NCBI GenBank assembly: GCA_028282625.1
Contig: JANQHP010000040.1
Span: forward strand, 1 to 33,530
Direction: 5' to 3'
DNA from: Rickettsiales bacterium
GTDB taxonomy: Bacteria; Pseudomonadota; Alphaproteobacteria; Rickettsiales; UBA8987
DNA length: 33,530 nucleotides
Part shown: positions 29,658 to 33,530 of the stretch, piece after piece
Layout of the letters: every line of letters starts with the position of its first letter
Position numbering within the stretch: position 1 is the stretch's first letter
Notes under the pieces: model-generated
Database searches by the model: none
Told to the model about the DNA's origin: nothing
The model's input: only the letters and a program-made list of their open reading frames with translations
Made by a program: the position numbers and the translations under genes

Positions 29658-31782
29658 GCTTATTTTAGAGTTGCTAAGTGAGGAAATTCCCGCGCGCATG
29701 CAAGTGCCGATGGCGCAACAATTGCAGCAAAAAGCAGAAGCCAAGCTGCAAGCAGCAGAAGTCTTTGCCCATAAAGTAGAAACCTACGTCACACCAAGGC
29801 GCCTGGTGCTTCTTGCCGAAGGCATCAGCCTGACCCAGGAAAACGCGGTCGTGGAGAAGCGTGGCCCCCGCACCAATGCGCCCGAACAGGCCATTGAGGG
29901 TTTTCTCCGTTCAAACGGCTTGCAAAAGAAGCAGCTTATTACCCGTGACGTGCCCGGCAAGGGTGAATTTTTCTTTGCGATTTGTGAGCAAAAAAGCCAG
30001 CCCATGCATGTGCTTTTGCAAACGATATTAGAGGAACTGATTACGTCCCTCTCCTGGCCAAAATCCATGCGCTGGGGCGAACAGGAAATCACATGGGTGC
30101 GCCCGCTTCATCATATCTGCTGTGTTTTTGCAGGCGAAGTGCTGCCACTGAAATGTGGTCATCTACAAGCCGGTGGCACAAGCGTTGGGCATCGTTTTTT
30201 AGCGCCGGAACCTTTTGATGTGACCACCATCGCTGCCTATCGCGATACACTCAAAAATGCCTATGTGATGCTGGAGACCAAGCAACGTATCACAGAGATC
30301 AAACAGCAAGCAGAAAGCTTGGCCCAAGAAGCGGGACTTACAATCATTGAAGATGAAGCCTTGCTGCTTGAAATTGCAGGCTTAGTGGAATGGCCTTTGG
30401 TGCTGATGGGAAAAATTGACCCAGATTATATGCATATTCCCGATGAGGTGTTGATTGCCTCCATGCGCACCCATCAAAAATATATTTGTTTGCGAGAGCC
30501 TTCGGGCAAGATTGCTCCGCATTTCTTGATGGTAGCCAACACCCCCACCCAGCATCAAAGCCAAGCAATTGTGCAGGGCAATGAGCGCGTGCTTCGCGCA
30601 CGCCTTGCCGATGCCGCCTTTTTCTGGGAATTGGACCACAAAAAAACCCTGACCGAACACGCCGAAAAGCTGACGCATATCACCTTCCATAGGCGGCTTG
30701 GTTCCTTAAAGCAAAAAACAGCGCGTATTCAGGCGCTGGCAAAATATATTTCCGTGTGGGTGGCACATGCCCAGTTGGAACAGGTGGAACGGGCGGCCTC
30801 TTTGTGCAAGGCCGACCTTCCAACAGAAATGGTCCATGAGTTTCCCTCACTCCAGGGAAAAATCGGATATTATTATGCCTTGGAAGAGGGGCAGGAAGAG
30901 GAAGTGGCCAAAGCCATTGCCGACCATTACGCGCCGCTTGGTCCTTCGGATCAGGTGCCAACAGAGCCTGTTAGCGTGGCTGTGGCGCTAGCAGATAAAG
31001 TCGACAGCCTAGCGGGGCTTTTTGCCGCAGGCGATATCCCCACTGGCTCGAAAGATCCTTTGGCACTACGCCGCACTGCCTTAGGTGTCCTCCGCATTAT
31101 AGTAGAAAACAATTTGTATATTCCGCTGCACTTGCTCTTTGCGCATGCACTCAAGCAGTGTCCTTCTGCACTGTTTAAGTCTCCAAAGGAAAAGCAGCCT
31201 GAAGACAAAAAGACCTTGCTTCAACGTGGCACGCGGACCCAGCCCGCTGCGGTCAGCCAGCAGCTGATTATCTTTATGCGAGACCGCCTGAAATATTGGC
31301 TTAAAGAACAAGGCAAGCGGCATGATTTAATTGCGGCGGTCTTTGCGGATGAAAAAGAAGATGATTTGCTGCGCATCACAGAAAAGCTTGCATCGCTTGA
31401 AGGCTTTATGGCAAGCGAGGCGGGCATTGATATGCTCACAGTCTATCGCCGCGCCGCCAACATTCTAACAATTGAAGAAAAACAGGAAAAGAAAAGATAC
31501 AAAACCAACCCTGCCAGGCACGTGCTGGAGCAGGAGGAAGAGTTGGTACTTTACGATGCGCTGCATGAAGCCCAAGGGAGTATCAAAAAAGCGCTCAAAG
31601 AGCATGAATATCAGCAAGCGATGGACAGGGTAGCCTCGCTGCGGAGTGCGGTGGATGGTTTTTTTGAACATGTCACGGTCAATTGTCACAAGCAGGAACT
31701 CAGAACCAATCGGCTCAAGCTGCTTGCATGGCTTCGCCATTTGGTCGATAGCATCGCAGATTTTAGCACAATAGAAGGGTAA
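29650..31782 (+). CDS. glyS: Glycyl-tRNA synthetase beta subunit
   Basis: A 710-residue beta subunit of the bacterial (alpha2beta2-type) glycyl-tRNA synthetase. It starts with MAELILELLSEEIPARMQ, the standard N-terminus, with TPRRLVLLAEG, KRGPRTNAPEQAIEGFLRSNGL, FLAPEPFDV, SMRTHQKYICL, RVLRARLADAAFFWELDHK and the LADKVDSLAGLFAAGDIPTGSKDPLALRR segment; the C-terminal 150 or so residues are the DALR-type anticodon-binding region. The ATG at 29650 overlaps panD by 8 bases. The alpha subunit gene glyQ, usually adjacent, is not present here; panD takes its place. Confidence 0.97.
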   Translation: MAELILELLSEEIPARMQVPMAQQLQQKAEAKLQAAEVFAHKVETYVTPRRLVLLAEGISLTQENAVVEKRGPRTNAPEQAIEGFLRSNGLQKKQLITRDVPGKGEFFFAICEQKSQPMHVLLQTILEELITSLSWPKSMRWGEQEITWVRPLHHICCVFAGEVLPLKCGHLQAGGTSVGHRFLAPEPFDVTTIAAYRDTLKNAYVMLETKQRITEIKQQAESLAQEAGLTIIEDEALLLEIAGLVEWPLVLMGKIDPDYMHIPDEVLIASMRTHQKYICLREPSGKIAPHFLMVANTPTQHQSQAIVQGNERVLRARLADAAFFWELDHKKTLTEHAEKLTHITFHRRLGSLKQKTARIQALAKYISVWVAHAQLEQVERAASLCKADLPTEMVHEFPSLQGKIGYYYALEEGQEEEVAKAIADHYAPLGPSDQVPTEPVSVAVALADKVDSLAGLFAAGDIPTGSKDPLALRRTALGVLRIIVENNLYIPLHLLFAHALKQCPSALFKSPKEKQPEDKKTLLQRGTRTQPAAVSQQLIIFMRDRLKYWLKEQGKRHDLIAAVFADEKEDDLLRITEKLASLEGFMASEAGIDMLTVYRRAANILTIEEKQEKKRYKTNPARHVLEQEEELVLYDALHEAQGSIKKALKEHEYQQAMDRVASLRSAVDGFFEHVTVNCHKQELRTNRLKLLAWLRHLVDSIADFSTIEG

Positions 31783-31788
31783 AAAATC

Positions 31789-33078
31789 GTGGCAAAGAGG
31801 TTGGGCATCGGCATTGCAGGGCTTGGCACCGTTGGGCAAAGCGTGGTTGCTATTTTGGAAGAGCAAAAGCACCTCATCGAAGAGCGCACCTCTTGCACGC
31901 TCGATATTGTAGCGGTTTCTGCGCGGAACAAAGCACAAGAGCGCAAGGTGGATTGCTCTGCTTATCGCTGGTACGAAGATGCCGGCGCACTCGCCGAGGA
32001 TAGCGACGTGGATATCGTCGTTGAGTTGATTGGCGGGGAAGAGGGCATCGCACACAGCCTATGCCAAAAAGCACTGGATGCAGGCAAGCATGTGGTGACT
32101 GCAAACAAAGCCCTGATTGCCAAACATGGCACAGCACTTGCCACACAAGCAGAAGCAACAAAGGTCACGCTAGCCTGCGAAGCGGCCGTAGCAGGGGGCA
32201 TTCCTGTCTTAAAATTATTGCGGGAAGGCATGGCCGCCAACAACGTACAACAAATTGCAGGCATCTTAAACGGGACCTGCAACTATATCCTGACCACGAT
32301 GGAACGTGATGCGGCAGATTTTGAGGAAGTGCTCCAAAAAGCGCAGGAAAAAGGCTTTGCAGAAACCCCGCCTGACCTGGATATTGATGGATGGGACGCC
32401 GCCCACAAGCTTGCTATCTTAAGCCAGATGGCATTTGGGCGTATGCAGTCCCTGGATCATATCGATGTAAAAGGCATCCGCCACATTGCACTCTGCGATG
32501 TCCAAATCGCCAGCCAATCCAACTACGCCATCCGCTTGCTAGGCATGGCTTCCATACAAAATCAAGAGGTGCAGGCACATGTGCGGCCTTTCCTTGTGCC
32601 CAAAACCTCGCCTTTGGGAGGCGTGGATGGTGTGTTAAACGCCGTACAGCTAGAGGGAGACGCGCTTGGCACCTTGTTCTTAACGGGTGCGGGTGCCGGC
32701 GGTATGCCAACAGCTTCCTCGGTGGTGGCCGATATCATCGATATTGCCCGTGGTTTTCATGTGCCTCTCTTTGGGGTGCCTGCCACCACATTAAAGGAAG
32801 CACACACACAGAAGGGGCCAAAGCCTAAAACGCCCTCATCCTACTACATACGCCTGCCTGTCAAAGATGTGCCTGGCGTGCTTTCCAGCGTGACCAAACA
32901 TCTTGGAGAGCAAAATGTAGGCGTAGCACAGGTGGAGCAGCATGTGCATGAAGGCAACACGCATATTGTGGTCTTTACCCACCCATGTACGGAAGAAGAT
33001 GTGGGTGTGTTGTGTCAAACCTGGGAAAATTCTGAGGAAGTACTTACCGCTCCCACCTGCATCCCACTTTTTGATTAG
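31789..33078 (+). CDS. hom: Homoserine dehydrogenase with ACT domain
   Basis: A 429-residue monofunctional homoserine dehydrogenase, reducing aspartate semialdehyde to homoserine for threonine and methionine. The NAD(P) loop GIAGLGTVG is at the N-terminus, followed by VVELIGGEEGI, HVVTANKALIAKHG, the GILNGTCNYILTTM motif, and PPDLDIDGWDAAHKLAIL with the catalytic Asp/Lys region. The C-terminal 80 residues form an ACT domain (RLPVKDVPGVLSSVT), the expected site for feedback by threonine. The start is GTG at 31789, with AGAAGGG 9 bases upstream. It converges on tgt with a 3-bp gap. Confidence 0.96.
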   Translation: MAKRLGIGIAGLGTVGQSVVAILEEQKHLIEERTSCTLDIVAVSARNKAQERKVDCSAYRWYEDAGALAEDSDVDIVVELIGGEEGIAHSLCQKALDAGKHVVTANKALIAKHGTALATQAEATKVTLACEAAVAGGIPVLKLLREGMAANNVQQIAGILNGTCNYILTTMERDAADFEEVLQKAQEKGFAETPPDLDIDGWDAAHKLAILSQMAFGRMQSLDHIDVKGIRHIALCDVQIASQSNYAIRLLGMASIQNQEVQAHVRPFLVPKTSPLGGVDGVLNAVQLEGDALGTLFLTGAGAGGMPTASSVVADIIDIARGFHVPLFGVPATTLKEAHTQKGPKPKTPSSYYIRLPVKDVPGVLSSVTKHLGEQNVGVAQVEQHVHEGNTHIVVFTHPCTEEDVGVLCQTWENSEEVLTAPTCIPLFD

Positions 33079-33081
33079 GCA

Positions 33082-33530
33082 CTAGCCATAGATGCGGCGC
33101 ATCTCTTCTGCCAACGCGCCAAGTGCACCTGCGGCAATCGCTGCGCGTATCTGCTGCATCAGCTTTTGATAATAATAGATATTATGCTGGGTCAACAGCA
33201 TCGGCCCAAGCATTTCCTTCGCCTTGAACAAATGATGCAGGTAAGCACGGCTATAATGCTGGCATGTGGGGCAGGCACATGCAGGGTCAAGCGGTTCTGG
33301 GTCTTCGGCATATTGCGCATTGCGAAGATGCAAGGTGCCCTGGCTTGTAAAAGCCTGCGCGTTGCGCCCCGAGCGTGTGGGAAGCACGCAATCAAACATA
33401 TCCACCCCACGCATCACTGCCTCGATAATATCCAAAGGCTTGCCAACGCCCATCAAATAGCGTGGCTTTAAAGCGGGTATGTGCGGCACGGTATGCTCCA
33501 ACGTTTGTAGCATTACCTCATGCCCTTCAC
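33082..33530 (-). CDS. tgt: Queuine tRNA-ribosyltransferase, C-terminal part
   Basis: The frame runs open to the window edge, so the N-terminal half or more is missing. The enzyme swaps guanine 34 for a queuine precursor in tRNAs with GUN anticodons. The visible part has YLMGVGKPLDIIEAVMRGVDMFDCVLPTRSGRNAQAF with the nucleophile Asp of the FDCVLPTR loop. The zinc site CACPTCQHYSRAYLHHLF (C-x-C-x2-C and a later His) follows, then a normal C-terminal helical part. Nothing suggests a broken gene. Confidence 0.96.
   Translation of the reverse strand, partial: EGHEVMLQTLEHTVPHIPALKPRYLMGVGKPLDIIEAVMRGVDMFDCVLPTRSGRNAQAFTSQGTLHLRNAQYAEDPEPLDPACACPTCQHYSRAYLHHLFKAKEMLGPMLLTQHNIYYYQKLMQQIRAAIAAGALGALAEEMRRIYG

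Overview
The window looks like a chromosomal segment of an alphaproteobacterium. The evidence is a cluster related to the Rhodobacter gene transfer agent (GTA), an NtrX-type regulator without the sigma-54 loop, the overlapping tkt-gap-pgk order, an Mnh-type antiporter block and an alpha-type long-tailed S16. Base composition looks balanced (about half G+C by eye), so this is not a typical AT-rich Rickettsia. Short CCCGC/GCGGG palindromes of the kind scattered in Rickettsiales-like genomes, and an orphan iscX, hint at a deep-branching lineage (Rickettsiales/Holosporales/Micavibrionales-like). That placement is inference only.

Region 1 (1-9803) is a GTA or prophage structural cluster, all on the + strand: the end of the HK97 prohead protease, the major capsid protein, a small unknown ORF, head-tail connector, head closure, tail completion (DUF3168), then DUF2460, DUF2163, an NlpC/P60 peptidase, a giant TIM-barrel baseplate protein and a small one-helix membrane protein. 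The gene order follows RcGTA gp4-gp8 and gp12-gp15. The genes expected between them (major tail protein, tail assembly chaperone, tape measure) are absent. Their place holds a palindromic repeat and a self-contained unit: a sigma70-like promoter, one unknown coiled-coil gene and a strong terminator, which resembles a phage moron. This is the most unusual thing in the window.

Region 2 (9901-16994) holds an unknown multi-pass membrane protein, class I fructose-bisphosphate aldolase, a CorC/CNNM-type CBS transporter, a small exported unknown protein with its own promoter, structured leader and terminator, and an operon of ferredoxin/flavodoxin-NADP reductase, folD and an ExoD-family protein. A 436-bp gap follows (16995-17430). 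It holds a 7-bp tandem repeat, two palindromic repeats and a folded segment that I propose as a candidate 6S RNA.

Region 3 (17431-25438) holds translationally coupled tkt-gap-pgk, an NtrX-like regulator, a minus-strand iscX-ompA-type lipoprotein pair, and nadC. With fba and pgi, the window carries much of the glycolytic and pentose phosphate core.

Region 4 (25601-33530) holds rpsP, an incomplete antiporter block (mnhE, mnhF, mnhG and an MbhD-MbhE-like protein) running directly into pgi, then panD-glyS-hom, and the 3' part of tgt on the minus strand at the right edge. No tRNA, rRNA, CRISPR array, transposase or integrase was seen.
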